From assembly GCA_026874595.1 (NCBI GenBank), contig CM049311.1, positions 47,681,676 through 47,745,675 on the forward strand: a stretch of DNA of 64,000 nucleotides, read 5' to 3'. Source of the stretch: Sipunculus nudus. Its lineage: Eukaryota; Annelida; Sipuncula; Golfingiida; Sipunculidae. Below the pieces are notes generated by a model. It ran no database searches, was not told the DNA's origin, and worked only from the letters and a program-made list of their open reading frames with translations. Below are positions 1 through 10,025 of the stretch, piece by piece (the stretch's first letter is position 1; every line of letters starts with the position of its first letter). Position numbers and translations under genes: made by a program.

Positions 1-660
1 GATCGCAGCCTGCAGACCATCTCTGGCATCAGCCCTCTTTAGTGGTTCAACCAGTGAATCATTCGCCTGCGTCTATATCACCATCATCCTCCGTGCCTGC
101 TGTTGCTCCAAAGATTGACAGAATACTTGCATGGTCTAACTCGGCTTCAGTTTCTGCAGCTTAATTGCATACTGCTCCGCTCCCAGTTGCGTTTCCATAC
201 CTAGACTCCTGTTGTCTGTCTTCAGTGCCTGGACTAAGCAAGTGTTGTTCTCTTCAGGGCAACCCTTGGTTTTCTGGTTTGATGCCTGGCAAAATGCAAG
301 TGTGCTTCCAGCAAATGGCGATAGTCGCTGCATCTAACTGTGACCAGGCATTCTTGGTGAGCCCCAAATCCTGACGGATATGACTGTCTGTAGCTGCTCT
401 TTTTCAACACACGTCAGGTAATGCTGTATCAGTTATTTTTGATGATGCAGCTTGAAGCTGCAGATGATTCCCACATCTATGGTGTGGATATGGCTCGTGG
501 TATTTGGTGGCAAAAAGTGAAGCTTTAAGTTCGTTAGTTGTAAGTCATCACATTTGTGACTTGTGGAGTTATCAGTAAGAAGCAGCACGTGATGCCCTGC
601 ACATAGCATCTCCCGATCGAACTTGCCAAGCCAGTCCTGGAATATGACTGCTTTCAATCA
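1..660 (-). pseudogene. Degenerate pogo/Tigger-like (CENP-B-type) DDE transposase, C-terminal part
   Basis: On the minus strand, 657-433 reads as the middle of a DDE_1 transposase. The segment LLLTDNSTSH carries the second catalytic aspartate, and FLPPNTTSHIHTIDVGII carries the proline-rich stretch and third aspartate typical of pogo/Tigger/CENP-B proteins. After a stop and frame change, about 372-260 reads AWSQLDAATIAICWKH, matching the family's usual C-terminal helix. The N-terminal DNA-binding domain and first catalytic aspartate are not seen. The frame breaks show it is a dead copy. It lies downstream of DGCR6 exon 3, probably inside the next intron. Confidence 0.75.
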
Positions 661-1056
661 CTCACTGTTAGAATGTTACTGGACATAACAGATGGGGCTG
701 AAGTTCTAGTCCAAAGTTCAACCGAGACTGCTAGTAAACAGTAGTGACATAACCCTAGTTCATAATAATGATTCTGACTTTCATGTAAGTCTGTTCAGAT
801 CTTGAACTCGACTTTTCTGTTATACTGAAGCCAATTTTAACTTTCATTCATTCCCTAGAGATTTATCCATAACTCAAGTCTTTAGTTGTAATAGGCCCCT
901 TTATAATGAGACTTCACTGTACACAATTCACTTTGAAAATCACTTTAAAGTAGTTAAGTGTATTCCCATCCAAAGTTACAGATCCATGTTTTATCTGTAA
1001 TTATATCAATTGAACAATTAAAATGTAATAAGATTCCAAGACATGACATTCCTTAC

Positions 1057-1163
1057 CTCCCATTCCTTCTCACACTGGGCCTTGACATATGACAGATTAT
1101 GTGGTTTACTCTGACAAGTCTGTATTGCTTCCTTGTGTTTTCTCTGTAACTCTTGTTTCTGGA
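1057..1163 (-). CDS. DGCR6: DGCR6 exon 3
   Basis: The acceptor TTTCTTTCCAG is followed by VQKQELQRKHKEAIQTC and a CEKEWE end, then donor GTAAGG. It matches the family segment around the human RQKHQEAQQAC block and is probably helical. A rolling-circle element ends only 17 nt upstream of this exon, so the polypyrimidine tract is all that separates them. Confidence 0.85.
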
Positions 1164-4100
1164 CTGGAAAGAAAAACAAACTAGATATTTCTTTGCACCA
1201 CAGGTCACAGGTGCCATAGTATCCCCAGACAATTAATCCCCCCCCCTTTAAGAATAGCCCCCCCCCCATCTTCAGCAACAATTCATATCAGACCACACTC
1301 ATAGAAAAGGTCACTCTCATAGAAAAGGTCATGACCCCAGTTTCAATATACATCATACCCTAACCCATGTTTATGTATATGCATAATATGAAAGAAATCT
1401 GTCCATTAGTTTTTGACTTATAATACTCACAGTACTGTTAAGTGGCAATGATGGGGTATTAAACGGCACAAAAACAAGTAAAAGAATAACAGGTGGCGCC
1501 ACCTGTTTCCGGGACATGACATTACTATCCAAGATCCTCGGTCAAGTTGATTTTTGAACCAATAACTGCATTCTGTATTGAGATATTAATGATTTTGTGT
1601 GATTTTCACCATATGTGGCAATATTCAAGGTCAAGGCCACTCTCATAGGAAAGGTAATGACCCCAATTTAAATAAAAATCATCCCATAACCCATATCTAT
1701 GTACATGCATAATATAAAAGAAATCTGTCCATTAGTTTTTGACTTATAATGCTCACAGTACTGTCAAGTAGCAATTTTGGGAGTATTAAACGGCATGAAA
1801 ACAAGTAAAGAATAATAGGTGGTGCCACCTGTTTCTGGAACATGACAACCCTATCCATGATCTTCCATCAACTTGAATTTGGGATCAATCCATGCAAGAT
1901 TTCCTGGGATATTTAAGAATTTGTGTGATTTTCCCCAAAATTGGACCTATTCAAGGTCAAGGACACTCTCCTAGTCAGGTTCATGACCTCATTTTAAATA
2001 GACATTGTCCTTTCACCCATATCTATACATATACCAAGTTTGGTAAAGATCCATGAAATTTTTTTTGAGTTATCGTGCCAACAAGATTTATATGCGGCGG
2101 CGGCCGGACCGGTATAAAAACATAGTATCCCCCGACTTTGTCTGGGGATACAATAATTAATTAACAAGGCCTTCAAGAAGTTATGCAGTCTGGGTAATAT
2201 TATTTACTAGGTACTCAAGTAAAAAAAAAAAAAAGGGACTACTCTTTTCTGTGTGTATGCATATTTAAAAAATCCTGCAAACTCACAGTGGTCTTAATTT
2301 ATTTATTCCAAAATGGATTTAATATTGTACTAGTCAATTTAACAGAGGCCTGTTATGTAGGTTCAAACAACTTATAAATTTAAGATATAAAAACAATCAC
2401 AAATTACTCTTCTGCATTTACTGATGTATCATTTTCCTTGATTTTTCAAAACACATTTGGAGCATACACAACAAGATGCTTATACAGTACTGGTATACTG
2501 TTATACTGTTCTTGACAAAAAGATAATCATCACTAATTGTACCAATTAATATCAACCTTTGAGTTCATTGGCTAACTTGAGTCTTTGGTTGAAGAGATTG
2601 CGCTCTTCCAGTTGCTGCACTTCTTTCAAGCTGTGAGTGATGTCAAATACTGTGCCATCCAGCAGAGCATGCGCTAATCCAGACAACAGATCATATGGGA
2701 CTCGTTGCTGATATTTACTGAAAGAAAACATGATTATCTGGGTTAGTTTTAGAATTTAACCCATATGACAGAAACACCAGAATCAGCATGGAATTAAACT
2801 TAAGTGGTTGGAATAAAAATATAATATTGACAATGTGAAGAAAACAATGCAATATATACACAAGTACATTCTATGAAAATTAATATAAATTAGTACATTA
2901 ATTTCATATCAGTATTTCAAAATGAATAAAATTAAAGATTTTTATGGACATAAAAAGCTTTCACTGGTACATATCAGAATACAGCATCAGGTAACTTATG
3001 TGAATTTAAATATTTTATTATCAGCATCATGATATTGTTATACTTTTTTAAAATTTTATTCAAAACTTAATATAACTGCATTCTTTTACTTTGGGATATA
3101 AATCTTCCAAATACAGACATGACACCTCTGCAGGACTCATGTGGTCAGATGATGAGTGTGCTTTGTGCTGTTCTAAATTCAGGTATCCAAGGAGATTTGC
3201 CTAGAACCTCCCAGGATATTGTGTTAGAAGATTCTAGGACTAATTGATACAATTTGTGCCTTGTATGGGTGCTCAAAACCATTTTTCAGCCCATATGTCA
3301 CAAAATATAGGTCACAATGACCTACTTTCAGGTTTCCAAGGACATTTCACTAGGACCTCCCTGAATTTTATATCAGAAAATTCTAGGCCAAATGGATACA
3401 ATTTGTGCCAGACTGTCTCGGTGCTTGTAAGACATCTTTTCTGATAAGTTGCAAAATATAGGTCATGGTGACCTTATTTCAGTTTTTAAAGGACATTTGC
3501 CAAGGTCTTATCAGAATGTAACATTAGAAGATTCTAGGCGTAATAGATACAATGTGTGCCCTGACTGACTGTCTGGGTGCTTATATGACTTATTTTCCCA
3601 TTGGTCGCAAAATATTAGTTACTGTGGCCTAATTTCAGTTTTCCAAGGACATTTGCCAAGGACATCTCATAATGATATATTAAAAGATTTTAGGCCTAAC
3701 AGATACAATGTGTGCCCTACCTGACCTTCTGGGTGCTCAAAATCATGTTTTCAGCCTGTAGGTCACAAAATGTAGGTCACCTTAACCTAATTTCAAGTTT
3801 CCAAGGACATTTGCCTAGCATCTCCCTAAATGTCATGCTGGAGGATTCTAGGCCAAATGGATACAATTTGTGCCCTATCTGACTGTGTGGGTGATCAAAA
3901 TCATGTTTTCAGCCCATAGGTCATAAAATATAGGTCACTATAACCTAATTTCAGGTTTCCAAATAGATTTGCCTAGAAACTCCCAGGATATTGTGTTAGA
4001 AGATTCTAGGCCTCACAGATATGATTTGTCCCCATCTGACATTCAGGGTGCTCATATGACATCTACTACGGCTTAGTCAACATATACGTCTTAATCCATG

Positions 4101-6364
4101 TTTATGATGTAAAATATCATGTCGGAGTAAGAATCCAAGGCTGTCAGATTGCCAAAGGCTTTTTTTATAGGATCCATTCGTTTGAGATGAAATACCGTCA
4201 GTTTGCAAGGTTTTTGGATTGCCAAGGGTCGGAATGTCAAGTCACGACTGTAGATGATCAGTTAAAAGCATACAATTGCAGTTAAGAAGACTCTGAGTCA
4301 ATATAAGAAAGACAATCCCAGATGTTCTCAGAAAATCTAGTCCAGTATGCGATGGAAAAGTATCTGTGAAAATTGGACGTTCAACCATCTCAATCATTCT
4401 CAGGCAGAGTGAAAAGTGGTTTTCCTATGAAACGGTAACCAGGACCAAGATAGTTGTTTTGGTTTTTCAAGCATAAATAAACACATCATGCTTATGATTT
4501 TGTAGTGTACATGGATATTCTTCTTTTATTTTAATGTTATAAAATAAAGAATATACCATATTGTGTTTTGTTTTGCTTATTTGCATAAAAAGATTATAAT
4601 AATATTATGCAAATATCCCGAACCATATTGCTAGTTACATCTGTTTCCAACAGTACCCCCATTTTGACATTGTGATTAAACAAACCGACAGCCTTATAAT
4701 CCGACATAAATATCACATTTACAATTGCTGTTGGATTATCAAGTCACGACTGTATTTCCAATAGGTCACAGAATATAGGTCACAATGACCTAGTTACAGG
4801 TTTCCAAGGACATTTGTCTAGGATCTCTCTAAATGTCAGGTTTAAGGGTTTTAGGCCTAATGGATGCAATTTGTGCCAAGTCCGACTGTCTGGATGCACA
4901 AAATCATTTTTTTTGCCCTTGGTCACAAAATATAGGTCATCATAACCTAATTTTTGGTTTCCAAGGAGATTTGCCCTGGACCTCCCTGTATGTTCAGTAA
5001 GATGTTTCTAGGTCTAAAGGTTACAATTTGTGCCCTCTTAACAGACAGATGGACGGGTGGACGCTGGACAAAGGGTGATAGCTATAGCTCAGATGACTTA
5101 CAGTCAGCTGAGCTAAAAACTGATAAATGCTGGGGTCAGGATAGAGGTTTGCAATGAATTTTCAGTGAATAAAAGCTAACTAATATAATTTGAGGTATAA
5201 ATGAATTGGATAGTAATATACAACTCCGGAATTTTATAACAGATGTTCTCTACTGGTCAAAACTCGTCTGGAAAATTACAAGAAATAACTGAAACAGCCC
5301 CCCTTCGTCCACATGGAAACGTCCAGTGTTGGGCGCAACGTTCGAGTCCGTCTGAATCAGTGAACTCAATGGTTATCGTACATGTGGGTTGCTGCAGTCA
5401 GTTGCAGCGCTGACATATATAGTAAACAATACAAGCGCTGCAGCCTCTGGCAGGGAGAGTCTATACTATCTAAGTTTGTACGGATCCGTACAGACCCTCA
5501 GACACGTATATGCCTTGTGAAGCGTGAGGACACCAAACAAACCCCACATATTATAATTGTTACAGATGCTTAGACTCCGTTGGGACCAAAACTTTTGCTG
5601 GATGATCAGCATTAATAAAGTATGGGCACTTACTTTGGATGAAGTCAGATATTGCATCGTCTCCGTCTGGCCAATGGCGCTTTCCGGTTGGAAAAACCAA
5701 TAGGAATTTAGCATCATTGACAACAAGTGATGTATGATGGGAAGGATGCTTATGCAAATATGGTCTATCCTAGTGCATTCCTGGGAAAAGCCCCCCTGAA
5801 TTCATCTTTTGCATAGATTGCCCACCTAATTTGCATGGGATTCCTTTTCCGGCGGTGTCCAGTTGGCATGCTACATCTGAGCCCCGGCAGTTCAAAGGAT
5901 AAAAAAACATTTACAGGCGCACATAAAGGTGATATATATCGATTTAATTTGATACATAAAGTTTATTTCTATATATAAATACAAGATTGTTTCTCTATCA
6001 CACAACAAGCAGTGGTAATTCATGTTACAGGTCCTTCCATGAACGGCAGGGTGAACTCTCACCGCCAGACGGTCGGACTCCGTATCACAGATATATGGAG
6101 TCCGTACGTGGCGGACTAACAAGTGGGATGACCAACCCTAAAGCTTAGTAAAGGCTTCATTTGATTACCACTACCAGTTCAGGTTACTTACGGTGGCAGT
6201 TCCCGGGCCATGCTCTGTAATTCGCCTAACAACATGTAATGTTGTTGTTGCTGCTGTTCTTTTCGAGCCAGTTCATCCTGGGCCGGGTCTGTCAGGGCAC
6301 TTTCTGAATTCCCTTCAAACCCTGACATCGTAATCTGCCCATTAATACCTCCATTATCGCTCAT
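1057..6364 (-). CDS. DGCR6: DGCR6 (gonadal-like) orthologue, 5' part: three coding exons, gene truncated by the window edge
   Basis: Exons 6364-6192, 2717-2557 and 1163-1057 join in phase (ends in phases 2, 1 and 0) to give 147 residues. Seen in the sequence: a low-complexity start with a Q5 run, HYMLLGELQSMARELP, then YDLLSGLAHALLDGTVFDI, then LEERNLFNQRLKLANELK, then KHKEAIQTC and HNLSYVKAQCE. Vertebrate DGCR6 has the same blocks in the same order. The human protein is about 220 residues, so roughly a third is missing and must lie left of position 1; no further exon is visible in 1-1056. DGCR6 maps to the human 22q11 deletion region and is homologous to Drosophila gonadal. Its molecular function is poorly defined. 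Confidence 0.88.
1181..2152 (-). mobile_element. HINE (Helentron-type non-autonomous element), family D
   Basis: Read on the minus strand, it begins near 2152 with TTGTATCCCCAGACAAAG and a foldback with GGGGATAC. It carries two to three diverged copies of a roughly 330-bp core (near 1380-1500 and 1690-1830, with ATAATATRAAAGAAATCTGT and an imperfect GGTGGYGCCACC palindrome). It ends with GGGGATACTATGG, a GCACC/GGTGC hairpin and CTAG next to TTT. Subterminal inverted repeats plus a 3' hairpin plus insertion at TT are the hallmarks of Helentron-derived elements. It fills the 3' end of DGCR6 intron 2. Confidence 0.7.
2153..3119. other. Intronic sequence around DGCR6 exon 2
   Basis: Apart from exon 2, this stretch holds a short poly(A) tract (2221-2234) and AT-rich unique-looking sequence. 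No further coding or structured feature is visible. Confidence 0.5.
2557..2717 (-). CDS. DGCR6: DGCR6 exon 2
   Basis: It follows the acceptor TTTTCTTTCAG and encodes the most conserved part of the family, including LSGLAHALLDGTVFDI and the NLFNQRLKLANE coiled-coil start. It ends LK plus one base. The donor GTTGAT is weak apart from its GT. The reading frame joins exon 1 and exon 3 without a stop. Confidence 0.88.
3120..5116 (-). mobile_element. HINE family A copy with a ~155-bp tandem core, 3' end missing, split by a later insertion
   Basis: The right edge, read on the minus strand, is TTTTTAGCTCAGCTGACTG followed by AAGTCATCTGAGCTATAG, the family A 5' terminus. Leftward lie at least seven diverged units of about 155 bp (near 3180, 3331, 3483, 3639, 3797, 3950 and 4800) containing TTTCCAAGGACATTTGCC and GATTCTAGGCCTAA. 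No family A 3' hairpin is visible at the left edge, so that end is lost. The array is interrupted from 4068 to 4754 by a TA-inserting element. Confidence 0.72.
4068..4754 (-). mobile_element. pogo/Tigger-like non-autonomous DNA element(s) inserted in the HINE core
   Basis: The flanking core repeat is broken at ...GACATCTA and resumes at TATTTCCAATAGG, giving a TA target duplication as in the Tc1/mariner/pogo superfamily. The motif TACAGTCGTGACTTGA (minus strand) occurs twice in the same orientation, ending at 4254 and 4754. The 186 bp at 4069-4254 is a reverse-complement homologue of 43378-43565. This suggests either two tandem termini or a nested pair. No transposase reading frame is present. 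Confidence 0.6.
5117..6191. other. DGCR6 intron 1, right part
   Basis: No recognisable gene or element. Small local inverted motifs such as GTACGGATCCGTAC (near 5478) and a pair of imperfect GGACTCCGTA/ATGGAGTCCGTACG stretches (6070-6115) may be decayed transposon ends, but no target duplication could be defined. Confidence 0.35.
6192..6364 (-). CDS. DGCR6: DGCR6 exon 1 (start codon 6364-6362)
   Basis: The ATG at 6364-6362 opens MSDNGGINGQ. The exon ends with CCACC followed by a consensus donor GTAAGT (6191-6186). It encodes 57 codons plus two bases. The variable N terminus leads into a glutamine run and the conserved LLGELQSMARELP block. This ATG is chosen because it is the most upstream one in the frame that reaches the conserved block. 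Confidence 0.85.
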
Positions 6365-6679
6365 CGTGTAACGGAAAATGAATTTCCAGGAGAATTTCTT
6401 TTTTTTTTGTGCGGGGGTCCCGTTTAATCAGTTTGTTAGTACAATGAAGGCCTACTTGTTCAATGATTACGGTAAATATTTGATTTAAACGGACTATTCT
6501 ACTGATGAGATTGTTATGAATTAATCTGGTTAGACATTGTTTCTTATTTTTTAATATATAAATAATTTAGATTTAATTAACCCTACACGTGTGTACAGCA
6601 TAGTATGCCCGCATACTACATTATCACGATAACAGGTATATTCATTATTAATATTACTACTCGAGTTAATGAGTCAATA

Positions 6680-6683
<4 letters not shown>
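6365..6683 (-). promoter_or_regulatory. DGCR6: Likely DGCR6 5' UTR and promoter region
   Basis: This lies directly upstream of the DGCR6 start codon on the minus strand. It contains a short poly(A)/poly(T) tract (near 6401-6409). No convincing TATA box or initiator can be assigned by eye, so the call rests on position only. Confidence 0.35.

Positions 6684-6744
<61 letters not shown>
6684..6744. repeat. (AT)n microsatellite
   Basis: About 30 perfect AT dinucleotides in a row, next to the left end of a HINE fragment. Long AT tracts can extrude cruciforms and are length-polymorphic. Confidence 0.95.
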
Positions 6745-6745
<1 letters not shown>

Positions 6746-6774
6746 CTTTTGTATCAAATCTTCCATCATTCTGG

Positions 6775-7282
6775 GTGGTGGTAGTGGGGGGGGGGGGGGG
6801 GGGAGAGAGGGGTAATTCGGAGCCCCATAGCTCAGAGGTTGTGGGCAACAGAGACCTAATTTCAAGTTTCGAAAGAGACTTGTCATGGGCTTCCCTGCAT
6901 GTCAAGATAGAAGATTCTAGGTGCAGTCGTTACGATTTGTGCCTTGTTAACAGATGACTGCATTTTTTAAAGTCTCAAAAATAGAGAAAAAATCGAAATA
7001 AATACAAGTGGCGCCACCAGTCTGCAGAAACTGATGAAACACTCCATAGATCAATATCCATGCAAAAAACCATGGTGATAAATGCATTAGTTCTTCAGAT
7101 ACTTGAGCTTTTGTATAAAATTTTCCATTATTCTGGGGGAAACTGATTTCAGGTTTTTTATGGACCTCCCAGGATGTCAAGTTAAAAGATTCTAGGTCTA
7201 TTGGTTACGATTTGTGCCTGGTTAACGGACAGACAAAGGGTGATCGCTATAGCTCAGACGACTTTCAGTAAGCTGAGCTAAA
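6775..7282 (-). mobile_element. HINE family A fragment (5' terminus at 7282)
   Basis: Read on the minus strand, it starts TTTTTTTAGCTCAGCTTACTG and CTGAGCTATAGCGATCACCC, then core repeats with CAGACTGGTGGCGCCACTTG, TTTGAGACTTT and GTTAACAAGGCACAAATCG. It ends in a G19 run (about 6786-6804 on the plus strand) without a family A 3' hairpin. It shares its core with the elements at 49371-50808 and 62491-64000. Confidence 0.72.
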
Positions 7283-8165
7283 AAAAACTGGAAGGGGTTT
7301 CCAAGGAGCTGGAGCTGAAAATCAAGAAGATTTCACCAACATCATGCAACTATGACCATTTTGCAGAACTGGTGAAGAAGACTGCGAGAAGACATATTCC
7401 ATGGGGCTGTAGGAAGCAGTATATATCCCTGGCCTCACCAAGGAGAGCTCCGAATTATATGAAACTTATGCTGCCATGTTTGAAGTTTACCCCTTCTCTG
7501 TGAATACGACCGAGCTAGGTGGAGGGTGATGGAATCCATATTTCAGGAACGTCGTGAGACCTGGTAGGCTTTAATAGAGTCAACTGATTTGTCAAAGAAC
7601 AGCAAGAAAGCATGCTCAACAATCCAAAAGCTACGAAGTGATCCCAGAGCACCACCTGCACAGCCCAAAGTCACTGCAAATCAAATTTCTCAGCAGCTGC
7701 TCATGAATGGCAAAGTAGCACGGTGAAGAACAAGATCAAACAACACCGCAAGAAGTACAGCAAAGACCCAGGCCTTACTCGACCTCTGACCATAGAAGAG
7801 CAGAACAGGGCATTATCTCATTGAAGCCAGGAAAAGCAGTTTGTCTTGACAACATTGTTATAGGGAAGATTAAGAAGTGTGGACTTGCTGCTAGGAACTG
7901 ATTGCTTCCGTTGTTCAACTACTGCTTTCTACCCACAAACTTCCTATAAGGTCTGGAAGAAAGCACATATACTGGCACTCCTGAAACCAGGGAAAGATCC
8001 ATCAATCCAAAAGAGCTAGAGACCAATCTCACCCCTAAGCCACACCTACAAGCTCCTAAAAACTTACAAACACACCTAAAACTTACAAATGCTCTAAATT
8101 ATCTGCCATCCTACTATGAAGCAAACCACCTTCGTGCAAATCCATCAAAGACACAGGTACCATAT
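7283..8165 (+). pseudogene. Dead non-LTR retrotransposon fragment (Jockey/CR1-like ORF2)
   Basis: Translated piecewise with frameshifts and stops, it reads PTSCNYDHFAELVKKTARRHIP, then KKACSTIQKLRSDPRAPP, TANQISQQLLMNGK, LKPGKAVCLDNI and ALLKPGKDPS-like text. After a deletion comes SYYEANHLRANPSKTQV. These match the linker between endonuclease and reverse transcriptase, the early RT motif (MKPGKA.G.D.I) and a later RT motif (NHL..NP.KTQV) of Jockey-like elements. The catalytic YADD region is lost. Confidence 0.7.
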
Positions 8166-8224
8166 ATATAGGTATATGGGACACGTGCAATCTCCACAAT
8201 CACGCACCATAATGTGAATTAACG

Positions 8225-8654
8225 GAGAATCACAGAATTACATCGCGTGCACTTGGTAACATTGTTTTCCTCTGAACACGGGGTGGCTCTACTATTGACT
8301 GTTCTCCACGTACAACTGGTATAGCATTGGTTCCATCGAAATACGGGGGTTTGGTACTTATAACGGCACAGCGTAATTCATTTTCATGACACGTTCCTCT
8401 CGTTAAATATTTAACCGATTCAGCTCGACACAGCGTAATCAAGCGTTTTGGACCTTGTATATATTATACTGAACACGGGGTGGCTCTTCCGTTAACTGTG
8501 CACCGCGTGCAACTTGTAATATTGGTTCCATCGAAATACAGAGGGTCGGTATTTTATAACGGCACACCTTAAGTCAATTTCATGACACTTTCCTCCCGTC
8601 TTTTAACTGATACAGCTTGACACAGTGTATTCAAGCGTTTCCGACCTGGTATAT
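8225..8654. repeat. Tandem duplication, ~197-bp unit, two copies
   Basis: TGAACACGGGGTGGCTCT recurs at 8273 and 8470. The units share GGTTCCATCGAAATAC, TATAACGGCACA and CAAGCGTTT in the same order. It ends against a MITE at 8655. No coding potential is evident. Confidence 0.8.
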
Positions 8655-8867
8655 CAGAAGCGGATCCGGGGGGGGGGGGGGGTCCAGGGGGTCCGGACCC
8701 CCCCCCTTTTTCATCAGAAACAACGTTTTTTTAAGGGCTTCAGACAAAATTTTGCGGCCTGGACCCCCCCCCCCCCTTTTCCAGACCTGAGGACCTTTTT
8801 TATTAGGGTTTCATTAGTCCTTCTGGGTTGGACCCCCTCTTTTCCCAAATCCTGGATCCGCCCCCTG
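8655..8867. mobile_element. GGATCC-ended MITE, copy 1
   Basis: Terminal inverted repeats CAGAAGCGGATCC and GGATCCGCCCCCTG, flanked by a TATAT direct repeat (8650-8654 and 8868-8872). The body has G and C runs and TTTTGCGGCCTGG. It is homologous to 43876-44051, which shows the same architecture with its own 5-bp flanking repeat. Confidence 0.78.
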
Positions 8868-9050
8868 TATATACTGGTGTGTGACATTGACTGCCGGGAA
8901 TGTTACTGAATATATAGTTGTGGACAAGAGTACATACTATTTTTAACTTTAAAGATTATCTCAGCGTGGTTTTGGTAACAGTGGGGACGTAATTAAAAGC
9001 GATAAAAATGAAAGCAAGGAGTGTAATTTGGCTTGACAGTAGCTACAAAT
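8868..9050. other. Intergenic, unassigned
   Basis: No recognisable coding or repeat signal beyond the 5-bp target duplication at its left edge. Confidence 0.3.
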
Positions 9051-9180
9051 TGTACCGCTTGACACCATCATTTGGTGTCTTTATGCTACATAAAGAAATA
9101 TGTGCCAAAACGTTTTTGAACAGTTCTGTTCAACCATCCGTGAGGTAGACTTTCACCGTACCGCTTGTGTCAAGCGGTAC
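9051..9180. mobile_element. Small TIR element with a terminal GTACCGCTTG hairpin
   Basis: GTACCGCTTGACAC at the left is inverted as GTGTCAAGCGGTAC at the right. The right end is itself a perfect hairpin, GTACCGCTTG-TGT-CAAGCGGTAC (9158-9180). Size and structure suit a MITE, but no clear target duplication was found. Confidence 0.5.
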
Positions 9181-9469
9181 TATTGTCATCTTGCTTGAGA
9201 GCAGTGATAGTGTTATAACCTTCTCACTGCTGACGTATTTGTGTATCGTTTATTAGGATCGGTGATCGGCTTAAATCATAATAAACTAATCGGGAATATA
9301 TGGTGTCCCTCATTGAAAAAGGCATTCACGTAAAATAAAAGAATGATTTATAGACTAAGAGGAATTAAACGTATTATCAATACAACACAAACCGAAATTC
9401 ATACAACAATCTATGGTCATTTGACCGGTAAATACACAAATTATAATGAAGGAAAAAGACATCTGGCGG

Positions 9470-9625
9470 CAATCATGGAAACTACTCTGACACCGGGCCT
9501 GTGAACATGACCGGCTTCTATTTAAGGCCGGCGTTTATTTGTCTCGGACATTGTTTTGCACCGGCGACTAAATAAGGCAGGCGACGATTTAAGGCCCGGC
9601 GTCTGTTCAAGGAAAAACGGTATGT
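9470..9625. repeat. Clustered CCGGCGWYTATTT-type repeats
   Basis: Variants of GGCCGGCGTTTATTTG, CACCGGCGACTAAATAAGG and GGCCCGGCGTCTGTTCAAGG occur three or more times within 150 bp, partly inverted. They resemble terminal or subterminal motifs of a DNA transposon. The family cannot be named from the sequence alone. Confidence 0.4.
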
Positions 9626-9894
9626 GCTTTCCATCTACGTAACCGAGAAGCGAAACGTCACAATTGTGACCGTCCAGTATATCTATATTGGGTGTCACCC
9701 TTGATCGATGCCTTTGCTTCCAGGAAATCTCCTAAAGTCTTGGCTTTTCAAACCCTGCCGTTAATTAGCTTCATTCTAACAACATTCACATGAGGATCGG
9801 GTCGCATACCGTGAACTGAAACAGTCTGTAGTGAATTTACAGTGTTGTTTTTATTCAGTGTTACATCGCTCTGGCCTTGTCTGAAGGGTAACTC

Positions 9895-9972
9895 TACCCT
9901 CCCCCCCCCCTTCCCCCCCCCCCGCGACATAGCTCACCTCCCCCCCCCCCCCCTCCCCCCCCCCCCCCCCCC
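9895..9972. repeat. C-rich tract (G-tract on the minus strand) with duplicated CGCGACAT
   Basis: Four runs of 9 or more C are separated by short spacers. CGCGACATWGCTCA occurs twice, so part of the tract is a local duplication. On the minus strand the G-runs meet the simple pattern for a G-quadruplex or triplex former. It lies about 50 bp left of a large foldback element. Confidence 0.8.
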
Positions 9973-10025
9973 GCGACATTGCTCAGGCTATGGTCCCAGC
10001 TAGGTCGGAGGCGTAAGCTTGTCAA

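Noticed and set aside
6666-6905. Open frames with long isoleucine-tyrosine runs
   Set aside because: Translation of the (AT)n microsatellite and the adjacent G-run.
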